From contig NZ_JAMTCK010000013.1 in NCBI RefSeq assembly GCF_024171785.1, positions 234,204 through 298,203 of the forward strand: 64,000 nt of DNA, given 5' to 3'. Below are positions 9,107 to 18,473 of this stretch, piece after piece. A program made the position numbers and the translations under genes. This DNA comes from Goodfellowiella coeruleoviolacea. GTDB lineage: Bacteria > Actinomycetota > Actinomycetes > Mycobacteriales > Pseudonocardiaceae. Numbering within the stretch: position 1 is the stretch's first letter; each line of letters opens with the position of its first letter. The notes below the pieces were generated by a model that was not told the origin of the DNA, ran no database searches, and saw nothing but the letters and a program-made list of their open reading frames with translations.

Positions 9107-12100
9107 TCACCGGCCCGCGCTGAACTGGTACTCCGAGCGCAGCCCGTCCTGGTCGGCCACCACGTTCTGCACCACGACCAGCTTCTCCTGGGCGTCGGCG
9201 CCGCGCTGCTCGGAGTACGGCGCGGTGGGCGGGCCGAAGTCGATGCGCCCGGTCACGCCGGTGAACGCGTTGTCCCCGGTGGTCTGGCGCAGGGTGTCGC
9301 GCAGCAGCCGGCGGTCGTGGATGTCGCCCTTGACCGCCTCCACCCGGCTGACCGCGTCCAGCACCACCCACACCGCGTCGTAGGACAGCATGATGTGGCC
9401 GTTGGACGGTGAGCGGAACGTCCTGCCCGCACCGGCCGCGCGCATCTGCTCGTAGTCGTTGAAGTAGCGGTCGACCCCGGCCGGCAGCGGCGAGTCCGGT
9501 CGCATCCGCAGCCAGCCCTGCCGGTCCGCGCCGAAGGTGGTGAAGAACAGCCGCCCGTCGACGAACTCGGCGCGCGACCGCAGGTCGGCGTAGTTGGCCG
9601 TCTCCAACTGGGACAGGTCGTCCGCGCCGAGCACCAGGGTGCGCTGGCCGCAGCTGCTGCGGCTCAGCTCGTCCAGCAGGGTGGGCACCTCGTTGGTGCG
9701 TCCGGTGTAGATCAGCAGCGGGTCGGCGCGGTTGGCGTCGGCGTCCTGGCACATCCGCGCGATGTTCTGGCCCAGCGAGGTGGCGGTGTTGTTGGTGTCG
9801 GCCTCGTAGTCGCGGCTCTGCGCGGGTGAGAGCGGACTGTTCCCGCCGTAGTGCGCGGCCTGGATGGCCCGCTCGTAGTTGATCTTCAGGTCGCTGCTGT
9901 AGTTGTCCCTCGGGTCGGCGAACAGGTACGGCCGGCGGTTGGCGAACCTGGGGTCGCGCAACGCGAACTCGATGGCCACCTGGGTCTGCCGCTCGTTGGT
10001 CGGCGCGGTCCGGAAGAACGCGGGCTTGCCGGTGAACCCGGTCCCGGAGGGGACCGAGCCGACCACGGGGATGCCCTGCCACTCCCCCTCGGGCTTGCCG
10101 AGCAGTTCCGCGGCGACCAGGGTCTCCTCCCTGGTCTGGCCCATGCCGGTGACCGCGACCACGGTGGGGTCGCGCTCGGCCAACTCCTGGATGCGCGCGG
10201 CGGTTTCCTCGGCGTACACGGAGTTGCCGCCGAAGTTGGCCGGGATCACCCGCAGCAGCGGGTTGCGCGGCAGCAGGCTGGAGGATCCCCCGTCCGGACC
10301 GGCGAAGCGGTTCCAGTCGCGCTGGGTCAGGTAGGCGCCGCGCAGCTCGTTCACCCCGGCGGACAGGTCCCGCTTGGGCGGTTCGTCCGCCGAGCTGAGC
10401 ATGGTGGCCACCACGATGGTCACGTAGGACCGGCCGCCCGGGGAGTTGTGCTCGGCGAGCACCTGCTCGTTCTGCTCCTGGATCAGCCGGGTCAGCTGCT
10501 CCACCTCGTAGTCGTCGCCGGAGAGCTTGGTCTCGCCGTAGGCGAACAGACCGCCGGTGTCGGCGAGCCCCACGCACTGGCCGTGGTCCACTTTGGACAG
10601 CGTGAAGCTGTCGTCCCACAGCGTCGAGGCCACCGCGCCGACGTTGAGCACGCCGAACCGGTCGCAGTGCTGGCTGGTGTGGTTGGCGTAGACGAGCACG
10701 TAGCCGGCCAGCAGCACGACCACCAGGCCGGCCGCGGTCTTGCGGATGGTGTTGCGGCGCGGCCACACCCTCGGGTAGGCCAGGCTGACCCCGGCCCGGC
10801 AGTACTTGGGCAGCTGCGGCGCGGGCCCGGCCGGGGTGTTGTCCTCGGCCGCGTGCAGCAGCCGCCGGTACTCGCCCAGCCACGCGGTCACCGCCGGGAT
10901 GGCCTCCTCGCCCAGCTCCCGGAAGCCGCGCACCACGTCGTCGTAGCGCGCGGGGGTGCGGCGGCGCGCGCTGGTGCAGGACCGCAGCCACCACAGCGCG
11001 CGCACCAGCGCGGCCACGTGCGTGGCGTTCGCCCTCGTCGTCGACTGCCGCACCACCCGGCCGAGCAGGTGGACCAGCCGGGACTCGGCCACGGCCGGGG
11101 TTTTCGGCGGCATGGGCGCCTCGGTGATCGCGATCAGCGTCTCCACCCACTCGGTCTTGCCGGCCCCGATGCGCGGCGCGAGCCGGGTGGCGACCTCCTG
11201 CACCTCCTCCAGGGCCAGGGCGTGGTAGAGCATGTCCTCGAAGCGGCCCTGCTCGGCGTAGTAGTGGTGCAGCCGGGTGTGCACCTCGTGGTACGACGGC
11301 CGGGTGCCAGCCGGCCGCGTCTGCAACTGCTTGGCCAGCAGGTCGCGCAGCAGCGGGTGCAGCACGACGGTGCTGCCGTCGCCGACCCGGCTGGCGAAGC
11401 TGTAGCGGCACAGTCGCGCCCAGATCTTGGTGGCCTGTTCCTGCGGCACCAGTGCCTCGATGGTGGCCACGTCCAGCCGGCGCGGCGCGGCCAGCACCGC
11501 GAGCAGTTCCCTGGTCAGCGTCCGCTCGGCCACGCCGTGCTCGTCCACCCCGCGCTCGCCCACGCCCCGGAACCGTTGCAGGAACTTGAACAGCAGGAAC
11601 TCACCGATGGTCTCCCCCGGCCGCACACCCGGCTCGTTGTACGGCGCCGGCTCGTCGAAGACCGTCCGCACCGAGGGGATCAGCCGGTCCCTGCGGTACA
11701 CGTTGTCCACGCTCTGCGCGGTCAGCCGGACCGCGAGCGGGTGCCCCCTGGTCACCTCGTACAGCTCGTTGACCACGATCTCGGCCTGGCCGGTGCCGCC
11801 CCTGCGCTGGTTCCACTCGGCCAGGAACCGCCGCACCTGGTTGAGGTCGAACGGCCGCAGCCGCACCGGCAGGTACGCGGCCTCGACCGAGGCGGTGGGC
11901 CCGGCCGCCAGGAACCGCTGCTGCCAGTTGGCGTACCACGCCCTGGCCGCGTCGTCCGGGGTGGGCTCGCCGCGCTCGGGCCCGGCGGCAGCGGTGGACG
12001 TCGGGATCTCCTCGATGTCGGGCTGGCCCTGTTTGGTGGCGATGACCAGCAGCGGCACGTCCGGGGAGCGCAGCTTGGCCTCGGCGAGCAGTTCGAGGAA

Positions 12101-12979
12101 GTCGGTGGGCGGGACCTCCCACTCCGGCCGGTCCGGCGGGTAGATGTGGTAGTCGTCGCGGCCCAGCAGGTCGGCGCCGTCCAGCAGCAGCAGGCAGTTG
12201 ACCTTGCGGTAGCGCCGCCACCGGTAGGCCGCCCTGATGTCGGCCACGAACGCCGACACCAGCAGCCGGTCCACCCGCTCCACGTCGCGCTGCTCGGTGC
12301 TGCCCAGCAGGTGCCACATGTGCACCAGCACCGAGTCGACCCGGGTGCCCTTGGGCTGCAACAGCTGCTCGCCGGCCGTGGTCTCGTACCAGCGCAGGGC
12401 CGCGGCCAGGGCGGGACCGGCCAGCAGCCAGCGCAGCGGGGTGGGGGTCAGCGCGGCCAGCGTCACCATCCAGCCGACCACCCGGCTGAACAGCTTGCCG
12501 ATCAGCGCGGGCGGCGCGGCCGGCGGCGCCAGCGCCGCGACCCCGTCGGCCACCGACGACACCGCCTCGGCCACGGTGGGCAGCCCCACCATCCGCCCGG
12601 CGATCAGCGCGCGGGCCCGCTTGTGCGGGTCGTCCAGGTCGTCCGGGGTGCCGGCCGCGTCGAGCACCCGCTTGGCCAGGGTGTAGCGGGGCAGCCGCAG
12701 GGTGCCGAACTGGGGGTGGGAGTAGGAGCGGAACTGCCCGGCCACCGCGTCCAGGATGTCCCGGCACGACTTGGACCCGCTCTCGTCCAGGTTGACCTTG
12801 GCGACCGGCATCTCGTGGTAGCGCCGCTCCACGTGGTCGAGCAGGGTGGTCTTGCCGCTGCCGCCCGCCCCGAAGGCCACCACCACCGGCAGCGGCGTGC
12901 GGCGCCGGTGCACCAGCAGCTCGAACAGCGCCGCGATCTCGTCCCGGCCGACCAGGCCGACCTCCGGTTCCAACGCCAT
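9107..12979 (-). CDS. STAND-like P-loop NTPase fused through one membrane helix to an extracytoplasmic type-1 periplasmic-binding domain
   Basis: 1290 residues in three parts. (1) Cytoplasmic P-loop NTPase at about residues 1-500: Walker A AFGAGGSGKTTLLDHV near residue 36, Walker B-like NCLLLLDGADLLGRDD near residue 265, sensor-like VPLLVIATKQGQPD, and GHPLAVRLTAQSVDNV reminiscent of NB-ARC/STAND lid regions. A winged-helix/helical part follows to about residue 740. (2) One membrane segment at about residues 747-766 (TAAGLVVVLLAGYVLVYANH). (3) An exported LivK-like ligand-binding domain to the end (VVAVTGMGQTREETLVAAELL, IPVVGSVPSGTGFTGKPAFFRTAP, FVDGRLFFTTFGADRQGW, then FTGVTGRIDFGPP). This suggests an outside ligand controlling an inside ATPase switch. 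Partner genes are not evident. Function unknown. Confidence 0.85.
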   Translation of the reverse strand: MALEPEVGLVGRDEIAALFELLVHRRRTPLPVVVAFGAGGSGKTTLLDHVERRYHEMPVAKVNLDESGSKSCRDILDAVAGQFRSYSHPQFGTLRLPRYTLAKRVLDAAGTPDDLDDPHKRARALIAGRMVGLPTVAEAVSSVADGVAALAPPAAPPALIGKLFSRVVGWMVTLAALTPTPLRWLLAGPALAAALRWYETTAGEQLLQPKGTRVDSVLVHMWHLLGSTEQRDVERVDRLLVSAFVADIRAAYRWRRYRKVNCLLLLDGADLLGRDDYHIYPPDRPEWEVPPTDFLELLAEAKLRSPDVPLLVIATKQGQPDIEEIPTSTAAAGPERGEPTPDDAARAWYANWQQRFLAAGPTASVEAAYLPVRLRPFDLNQVRRFLAEWNQRRGGTGQAEIVVNELYEVTRGHPLAVRLTAQSVDNVYRRDRLIPSVRTVFDEPAPYNEPGVRPGETIGEFLLFKFLQRFRGVGERGVDEHGVAERTLTRELLAVLAAPRRLDVATIEALVPQEQATKIWARLCRYSFASRVGDGSTVVLHPLLRDLLAKQLQTRPAGTRPSYHEVHTRLHHYYAEQGRFEDMLYHALALEEVQEVATRLAPRIGAGKTEWVETLIAITEAPMPPKTPAVAESRLVHLLGRVVRQSTTRANATHVAALVRALWWLRSCTSARRRTPARYDDVVRGFRELGEEAIPAVTAWLGEYRRLLHAAEDNTPAGPAPQLPKYCRAGVSLAYPRVWPRRNTIRKTAAGLVVVLLAGYVLVYANHTSQHCDRFGVLNVGAVASTLWDDSFTLSKVDHGQCVGLADTGGLFAYGETKLSGDDYEVEQLTRLIQEQNEQVLAEHNSPGGRSYVTIVVATMLSSADEPPKRDLSAGVNELRGAYLTQRDWNRFAGPDGGSSSLLPRNPLLRVIPANFGGNSVYAEETAARIQELAERDPTVVAVTGMGQTREETLVAAELLGKPEGEWQGIPVVGSVPSGTGFTGKPAFFRTAPTNERQTQVAIEFALRDPRFANRRPYLFADPRDNYSSDLKINYERAIQAAHYGGNSPLSPAQSRDYEADTNNTATSLGQNIARMCQDADANRADPLLIYTGRTNEVPTLLDELSRSSCGQRTLVLGADDLSQLETANYADLRSRAEFVDGRLFFTTFGADRQGWLRMRPDSPLPAGVDRYFNDYEQMRAAGAGRTFRSPSNGHIMLSYDAVWVVLDAVSRVEAVKGDIHDRRLLRDTLRQTTGDNAFTGVTGRIDFGPPTAPYSEQRGADAQEKLVVVQNVVADQDGLRSEYQFSAGR

Positions 12980-13249
12980 GTTCCCCCCGTGCGCGACTCG
13001 ACCCCCACCACCCAGAGCAACTACTCTGCGTGATTACCACGGTACGCGCCGGGCATGGAGAAACCGCCAAAACCACCTAACGGCTTGATCGCGGTGGTGT
13101 ACCCCCACCTGACAACCTGCGGACTCCCATCATGTGGGCGGCCTGGACCAGCACCCGGGCAGCCGACCTACCGTGGAACCACGCGCGCGAGCGCGTTGAC
13201 CGGACCGGACGCACGGTCGTCCACGTCACGGAAGGTAGCCAGCACCACC

Positions 13250-14590
13250 ATGTCCAGCACCCGCACGTCCAGCCCGGGCGCGTCCAGCCCAGGCGCGTCC
13301 AGCCCAGGCGCGTCCAGCCCAGGCGCGTCCAGCACCGCCGCCGCCAACGGCGACACACCCCGCGCCACCACCCGGCGCACCCCGCCCGCCACCCCGCTGG
13401 GCAGACCGCAGTGGCTGGTGCTCGCAATCGCCGTGCTGGTCGGCGTGGCACTGGTGGTCGCCGTGGTCGCGGTCGCCGGCGCCCAGCTCGGCGTGCTGAC
13501 CGGTCTCGGCCTGGCCCTGGGGCTGGCGCTGTTCCACTCCCGGTTCGGCTTCACCTCGGCCTGGCGGCAGCTGGTGTCGGTCGGCCAGACCTCGGGCCTG
13601 CGCGCGCACCTGCTGATGCTCGGCGTGGCCTCGGTGCTGTTCGCCCCGATCCTGGCCGGCGGGGCCGGCCTGTTCGACACCACGCCCAGGGCCAGCGTCA
13701 GCCCGATCGGCGTCGGCCTGCTGGTGGGCGCGCTGCTGTTCGGCATCGGCATGCAGCTGGGCGGGGCGTGCGCATCGGGCACCCTGTTCGCGCTGGGCGG
13801 CGGCAGCACCCTGATGCTGGTGACGCTGTTCTTCTTCATCGCCGGGTCCGTGCTCGGCGCGGCCCACTGGGGCTTCTGGACCTCGGACGCGCTCACCTGG
13901 GGGCCGGTGTCCCTCGCGACGTCCACCGGCCTGGGCTACGGCGGCGCGCTCGTGCTGCAACTGGCCGTGTTCGGCGCGCTGGCCTGGATCGCGGTCCGGG
14001 TGAGCCGGCGCCGCACCCCACCCCCGGCCGGTCGCCCGCCCACGGCGCGCGGCGCGCTGCGGGTGCTGCGCGGGTCGTGGCCGCTGTGGGTCGGCGCGCT
14101 GGTGCTGGCCGGGCTGAACGCGCTGGTGCTGCTGGTGCGCGGCACCCCGTGGGGCATCACCTCGGCCTTCGTGCTGTGGGGCAGCAAGGCGTTGCAGGCG
14201 CTGGGCGTGGACGTGGCCTCGTGGACCTACTGGCAGGGCGCCAACGCCGCCAGCCTGGCCAAGCCCGTGCTCGCCGACTCCACGTCCGTGCTGGACCTGG
14301 GGATCGTGGTCGGCGCACTGGTCGCCTCGGCCTCGTCCGGTGTGTTCGTCCTGGCCAAGCGACTGCCGGCACGCACCGTGCTGGCCGCGGTGCTCGGCGG
14401 CCTGCTGATGGGCTACGGCGCGCGGCTGGCCTACGGCTGCAACATCGGCGCCTACTTCAGCGGCATCGCCTCGTTCTCCCTGCACGGCTGGATCTGGGGC
14501 GCGATGGCACTGGCCGGCACCTGGATCGGCCTGAAGCTGCGCCCGCTGTTCGGCCTCGGCGTGCCCAAGCCGTCCGACTCGGTCTGCTGA
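13250..14590 (+). CDS. YeeE/YedE (TsuA-like) thiosulfate transporter family protein
   Basis: 446-residue membrane protein with about 10 hydrophobic helices in two related halves. Conserved Cys-containing motifs of the family are seen in QLGGACASGTLFALGGG and LAYGCNIGAYFSGIASFSLHGW; in TsuA these cysteines pass thiosulfate through the pore. The start ATG at 13250 is chosen for the upstream GGAAGG and because the earlier open frame has no support. The first 30 residues contain four copies of SSPGA encoded by a 15-base tandem repeat. No TusA/YeeD partner is adjacent; a sulfurtransferase lies 6 kb away at 20695. Divergent from the STAND-like gene. Confidence 0.9.
   Translation: MSSTRTSSPGASSPGASSPGASSPGASSTAAANGDTPRATTRRTPPATPLGRPQWLVLAIAVLVGVALVVAVVAVAGAQLGVLTGLGLALGLALFHSRFGFTSAWRQLVSVGQTSGLRAHLLMLGVASVLFAPILAGGAGLFDTTPRASVSPIGVGLLVGALLFGIGMQLGGACASGTLFALGGGSTLMLVTLFFFIAGSVLGAAHWGFWTSDALTWGPVSLATSTGLGYGGALVLQLAVFGALAWIAVRVSRRRTPPPAGRPPTARGALRVLRGSWPLWVGALVLAGLNALVLLVRGTPWGITSAFVLWGSKALQALGVDVASWTYWQGANAASLAKPVLADSTSVLDLGIVVGALVASASSGVFVLAKRLPARTVLAAVLGGLLMGYGARLAYGCNIGAYFSGIASFSLHGWIWGAMALAGTWIGLKLRPLFGLGVPKPSDSVC
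13264..13333 (+). repeat. 15-base tandem repeat encoding SSPGA
   Basis: Four near-identical units of GCGTCCAGCCCAGGC-type sequence followed by a partial unit, inside the N-terminus of the YeeE-like gene. Unit length is a multiple of three, so copy-number changes keep frame. Confidence 0.9.
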
Positions 14591-14810
14591 CCGGCCGCCC
14601 GACCACCACCCACCCGGCCGCCAACTGGGCGCGCTGCGACAACAACAGGGCGCACACCGTCAACGACAACCCGGTCGAGCAGGGCCACACTTGACGCACG
14701 GCAACGAGACCGAGTCGCTGCGCAGGGGGAGGATGCTCCGCCGGGGGGTGCCGGCGTCCCAAAGCCCACGCGGTGACGGGACGCCGGCGAGCGGTAGCGA
14801 TCATGGGCAG

Positions 14811-15278
14811 ATGAAACGGCCCGCATACCTGAACCGCTCTCTTGAGGAACTCGACGGACAGCGGTGGGGTGACCCACCGGCCGACTCCACCTACCTGATC
14901 ACCACCGTGCTCCAACTCCGCCGCAAGCCGGTCGGCGAGGTGTCCACTGAGGACTTCCGAATACTCATCGGTCAACAGGTCGGCTTACCGTGGTTGGTGC
15001 CGCTGGCACTGCAACAGCTGCGGCGCGACCCGCTCGCGCAGGGCGACTTCTACCCCGGGGACCTGCTCGGGGCGGTGCTGCGGGTCAACGCCGAGTTCTG
15101 GGCCGCCAATCCCGCGCTGGCCCACCAGGTCCACGCCGTGCTCGACCTGCTGCCCGATCCGCCGAGGCCGCTGCCGGCCGACGTCGAGCGGTTCCGCGCG
15201 CAGGCGCCAACCGACCAGCGGAGTCAACGACGCGGCGCCACTGACGGCGGTCGTAGGCGTCGCGGGCGGCGGGGCTGA
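14811..15278 (+). CDS. CdiI-like contact-dependent growth inhibition immunity protein
   Basis: 155 residues from the ATG at 14811 (an open frame continues upstream to 14691 with no conserved sequence). The central part reads RSLEELDGQRWGDPPADST, LRRKPVGEVSTEDFRILIGQ and LRRDPLAQGDFYPGDLLGAVL, which matches my memory of the CdiI_2-type immunity family. Such proteins neutralise a toxin delivered by contact. There is no CdiA or polymorphic toxin next to it, so this is an orphan immunity gene. The C-terminal Arg-rich tail is low complexity. Family assignment is by recognition, not search. Confidence 0.75.
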   Translation: MKRPAYLNRSLEELDGQRWGDPPADSTYLITTVLQLRRKPVGEVSTEDFRILIGQQVGLPWLVPLALQQLRRDPLAQGDFYPGDLLGAVLRVNAEFWAANPALAHQVHAVLDLLPDPPRPLPADVERFRAQAPTDQRSQRRGATDGGRRRRGRRG

Positions 15279-15293
15279 CCTACTGGCCCAGGC

Positions 15294-15539
15294 TCAACCC
15301 GAACCGCCGCGATCCGGGATCTCCCGCTCGGCCCGGGCCGTCATCGCCCACGCCATCAGCCCGACGGCGATCGCCAGCACCCCGGCGATCGGCAGCAGTG
15401 GGCGCGACCGGACGGTGGTGGTGTGGACGTGCACGGCGTTGATGTGCCCCGCCTGCACAGTGGTGCCCGAGCACGACGCCACGGTGTTCGAGATGGTGCC
15501 GCCACTGCGCGGCGGCCTGTCCTCGCCTGGGCCGGTCAT
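15294..15539 (-). CDS. Small single-pass membrane protein with RHIM-like motif
   Basis: 81 residues from the ATG at 15539; in-frame upstream ATG at about 15590 is possible. The N-terminal half carries SNTVASCSGTTVQAGHINAV, which fits the pattern G-x(1-2)-V-Q-x-G seen in actinobacterial small proteins and NLR-type proteins and likened to RHIM/PP amyloid-forming motifs. It is followed by one membrane helix (LLPIAGVLAIAVGLMAWAM) and a short charged tail. Its tail end abuts the CdiI-like gene. Function is unknown; a membrane-acting effector triggered by amyloid templating is one possibility, stated as inference. Confidence 0.6.
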   Translation of the reverse strand: MTGPGEDRPPRSGGTISNTVASCSGTTVQAGHINAVHVHTTTVRSRPLLPIAGVLAIAVGLMAWAMTARAEREIPDRGGSG

Positions 15540-15664
15540 CCCGATCACCCGCGCCTTCCAACCCGCAACGCGCTGTCCGACAGCGTTCATGCTGCCGCAC
15601 CCGGCGCCGCGGCCGACGCGAAAACCGCGACTGGGCAACGTTTCCCGGGTTGCCCGGTCGCGGG

Positions 15665-18415
15665 TCACCACGGCACGCCCAGGGTGCGCAGCCGGCGGGG
15701 GCCGGTGTCGCGCCGGTCGGGTGGCGGGCCCAGGGTGATCCGCGCGCTGGTCACGAACGCGCCCTGGGCCGAGGCCAGCACGGGTTCCAGGGCCAGCGAG
15801 CGCACCTCGGGCACGTCCTCGGCGAGCGCGGCCAGCCGCAGCACCAGGTCCTGCAACGCGGCCAGGTCAACGGGCTCGCCGCCGCGGTAGCCGGCCAGCA
15901 GCGGGGCGGCGCGGGGCGCGCGCACCAGGGCGGCGGCGTCGGCGTCGGTCAGCGGCACCGCCCGGTAGGCGCGGTCCCCGAGCAGGTCGCTGACCACCCC
16001 GGACAGTCCGAAGGACACCAGCGAGCCGAACGAGGGGTCGTCCTGCAGGCCGAGCACACAGGACAGCCCCTTGGGTGCCATGCGCTGCACGTAGACGGTG
16101 GGCTCGCCGGAGACGGCGCGCAGCGCGGCGTGCGCGGAGCGGACCGCGTCCGGCCCGGCCAGGTCCAGTCGCACGCCGACCAGGTCGGTGCGGTGGCGCA
16201 GCCGGCGGCTGGTGGACTTCAGCGCCACCGGGTAGCCGAGTTCCTCGGCGGCGGCCACGGCCGCGTCGGCACTGGAGACGATCTGGAACGGCACCAGCTC
16301 GATGCCGTAGCAGGCGAGCAGCCTCACGATCACCTCGTCGGTGAGTTCCCGCTCCCCGGAATCGTCCACCGTGGACAGTTCGGCGGCCACGACGGCGCGT
16401 GCGGTGGCGCGGTCGATGCCGGTGGGGCGGACGAAGCTGCCCTGCGGCGCGGACCGCCAGCGCGCGTAGTTGGTGACCCTGGCCAGCGCGGCCACCGCGC
16501 GCTCCGGGCTGGGGTAGGACGGGATCGAGCCGCGGCCGGGCGCCCCGCCCGGTCCGGGCACGGCCAGCTCGTCGGGCACGCCCTCCACCGCCAGGAAGGT
16601 GGACACGATCGGTTTGGCCGCGCCCGGCCCGGACTCGTCCACCACCTCGCGCAGCGCCCGCGCGTACGCGGTGCCCGGCACGGCCAGCGGCGGCACGAAC
16701 ACCACCACCAGCGCGTCCGCGTCCGGCCGGCCCAGCGCGTCCCGCACAGCCGAGGCGAACGCCTCGGGGCCGGCCTGGGAGCCCACGTCCACGGGTTCGC
16801 CGGCCAGCTCCAGGCCCTGGGCCAGCGCGGTGTCCGCGGCGAGCACGCCGATGGCCGCGGAGTTGCCGACCACCGCCACCCGGGGCCCGGCCGGCAGCGG
16901 CTGGTGGGCGAGCACCAGGGCGGTGTCGAACAGCTGCGCCAGCGACTCCACCCGGATCACGCCGGCCTGCTCGAACAGCGCCTGCACACTGGACTCGTCC
17001 ACCGGCACCGAGGTGGCGGCCAGCCCGGGGCGCACGGCGTGCCGGCCGGACTTCACCGCCACGATCGGCTTGCTGCGGCCCAGCCGGCGGGCCAGCCGGG
17101 CGAACTTGCGGGGGTTGCCGAACGACTCCAGGTACAGCAGCACCACGTCGGTGTCCGGGTCGGTCTCCCAGTACTGCAGCAGGTCGTTGCCGGACACGTC
17201 GGCGCGGTTGCCGGCGGACACGAACGTGGACAGGCCGAGGCCGCGGGCGGCGGCGGTGGCCAGGATCGCGGTGCCCAGCGCGCCGGACTGGCAGAAGAAC
17301 CCGGTGCGGCCCCTGGCCGGCAGCGCGGGCGCGAGCGTGGCGTTGAGCCGCACCGCCGGGTCGGTGTTGAGCACGCCCAGCGCGTTCGGGCCGACCACGC
17401 GCATGCCGTGGGCGCGGGCCTCGGCCACCATCCGGCGCTCGGCGCTGCGCCCGTCCGGGCCGGTCTCGCCGAACCCGGAGGTGACCACGACCAGCGCCTT
17501 GACCTGCTTGGCCAGGCAGGCGTCCATCACCTCGTCCACGCTGGCCGCTGGCACGGTGACCACGGCGAGGTCCACCGCGTCGGGGATGTCCAGCACCGAC
17601 GGGTAGGCGCGCACCCCGCGCACCGACCGGTGCTCGGGGTTGACCGGGTAGACCGGGCCGGCGAAGTCGGCGGCCAGCAGGTGGGTCAGCACGGCGTGGC
17701 CGATCTTGGTGGGGTCGGTGGACGCGCCGATCACCGCGATGGAGGTGGGGTGCAGCAGGTTGTCCACGCTGCGCGCCTCAGCGGCCTGCTCGCGGGCCTG
17801 GGCCACCGCCACCGACTCCTCGGTGGGGTCGATGGCGAACTCCAGGTGCAGCACGCTCTCCTCGAACTCCCGCCGGATCTGGTAGCCGGCGTCCCGGAAC
17901 ACCCGCACCATCTGCCCGTTCTCGGCCAGCACCTCGGCGACGAACCGGCGCAGCCCGCGTTCCCTGGCGGCGGCTGCCAGGTGTTCCAGCAGGATCGAGC
18001 CGAGGCCGCGGCCCTGGTGGGCGTCGGCGACGACGAAGGCGACCTCGGCGGACGCGTCGGCCACCCGGTCGTAGCGGCCCACGGCGATGATGTCGTCGCC
18101 CAGCATGGCGACCAGGGCCACCCGGTCGTGGTGGTCCACGGTGGTGAACCGGTCCAGGTCGCGCTGGGGGATGCGCGGGTAGGGGCCGAAGTAGCGGAAG
18201 TAGCGGGTGCGCTCGGACAGCCCTCGGTGGAAGGCCACCAGCCGGTCGGCGTCGTCCGGGGTGATCGGTCGCAGGTGGACGGTGCCGCCGTCGGTGAGCA
18301 CCACGTCGGCTTCCCAGTGCGCCGGGTAGTCGAACGGGTTCGGGGCGTGACCGGGGGCGCTGATGGCCTGCTCACTCGGGGACCGCGCGTCCCGCCGGTC
18401 GGTGTCACCGCCCAC
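15665..18415 (-). CDS. Pat-type protein lysine acetyltransferase: GNAT fused to NDP-forming acyl-CoA synthetase
   Basis: 916 residues. The N-terminal GNAT domain (about residues 35-200) has VVADAHQGRGLGSILLEHLAAAARERG. It is followed by a CoA-binding Rossmann domain (SIAVIGASTDPTKIGHAVLTHL), a succinyl-CoA ligase-like domain (GFFCQSGALGTAILATAA) and a C-terminal ATP-grasp region (LGYPVALKSTSRRLRHRTD). GNAT first, synthetase second is the actinobacterial PatA layout; in studied homologues the GNAT part acetylates enzymes such as acetyl-CoA synthetase. The next gene on the same strand side is the AcuC deacetylase, giving a writer-eraser pair. Whether the synthetase half is active is unknown. 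Confidence 0.93.
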   Translation of the reverse strand: MGGDTDRRDARSPSEQAISAPGHAPNPFDYPAHWEADVVLTDGGTVHLRPITPDDADRLVAFHRGLSERTRYFRYFGPYPRIPQRDLDRFTTVDHHDRVALVAMLGDDIIAVGRYDRVADASAEVAFVVADAHQGRGLGSILLEHLAAAARERGLRRFVAEVLAENGQMVRVFRDAGYQIRREFEESVLHLEFAIDPTEESVAVAQAREQAAEARSVDNLLHPTSIAVIGASTDPTKIGHAVLTHLLAADFAGPVYPVNPEHRSVRGVRAYPSVLDIPDAVDLAVVTVPAASVDEVMDACLAKQVKALVVVTSGFGETGPDGRSAERRMVAEARAHGMRVVGPNALGVLNTDPAVRLNATLAPALPARGRTGFFCQSGALGTAILATAAARGLGLSTFVSAGNRADVSGNDLLQYWETDPDTDVVLLYLESFGNPRKFARLARRLGRSKPIVAVKSGRHAVRPGLAATSVPVDESSVQALFEQAGVIRVESLAQLFDTALVLAHQPLPAGPRVAVVGNSAAIGVLAADTALAQGLELAGEPVDVGSQAGPEAFASAVRDALGRPDADALVVVFVPPLAVPGTAYARALREVVDESGPGAAKPIVSTFLAVEGVPDELAVPGPGGAPGRGSIPSYPSPERAVAALARVTNYARWRSAPQGSFVRPTGIDRATARAVVAAELSTVDDSGERELTDEVIVRLLACYGIELVPFQIVSSADAAVAAAEELGYPVALKSTSRRLRHRTDLVGVRLDLAGPDAVRSAHAALRAVSGEPTVYVQRMAPKGLSCVLGLQDDPSFGSLVSFGLSGVVSDLLGDRAYRAVPLTDADAAALVRAPRAAPLLAGYRGGEPVDLAALQDLVLRLAALAEDVPEVRSLALEPVLASAQGAFVTSARITLGPPPDRRDTGPRRLRTLGVPW

Positions 18416-18473
18416 CAGGCCTCACTCCCTACCCCGTCACCGGTCCCGGCGCGCGCCGCCGGGATTACCGGCC

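Noticed and set aside
9851..13033. 1060-codon open frame opposite the STAND-like gene
   Set aside because: Low-complexity sequence without domains; the opposite strand has clear Walker, membrane and binding-protein features.
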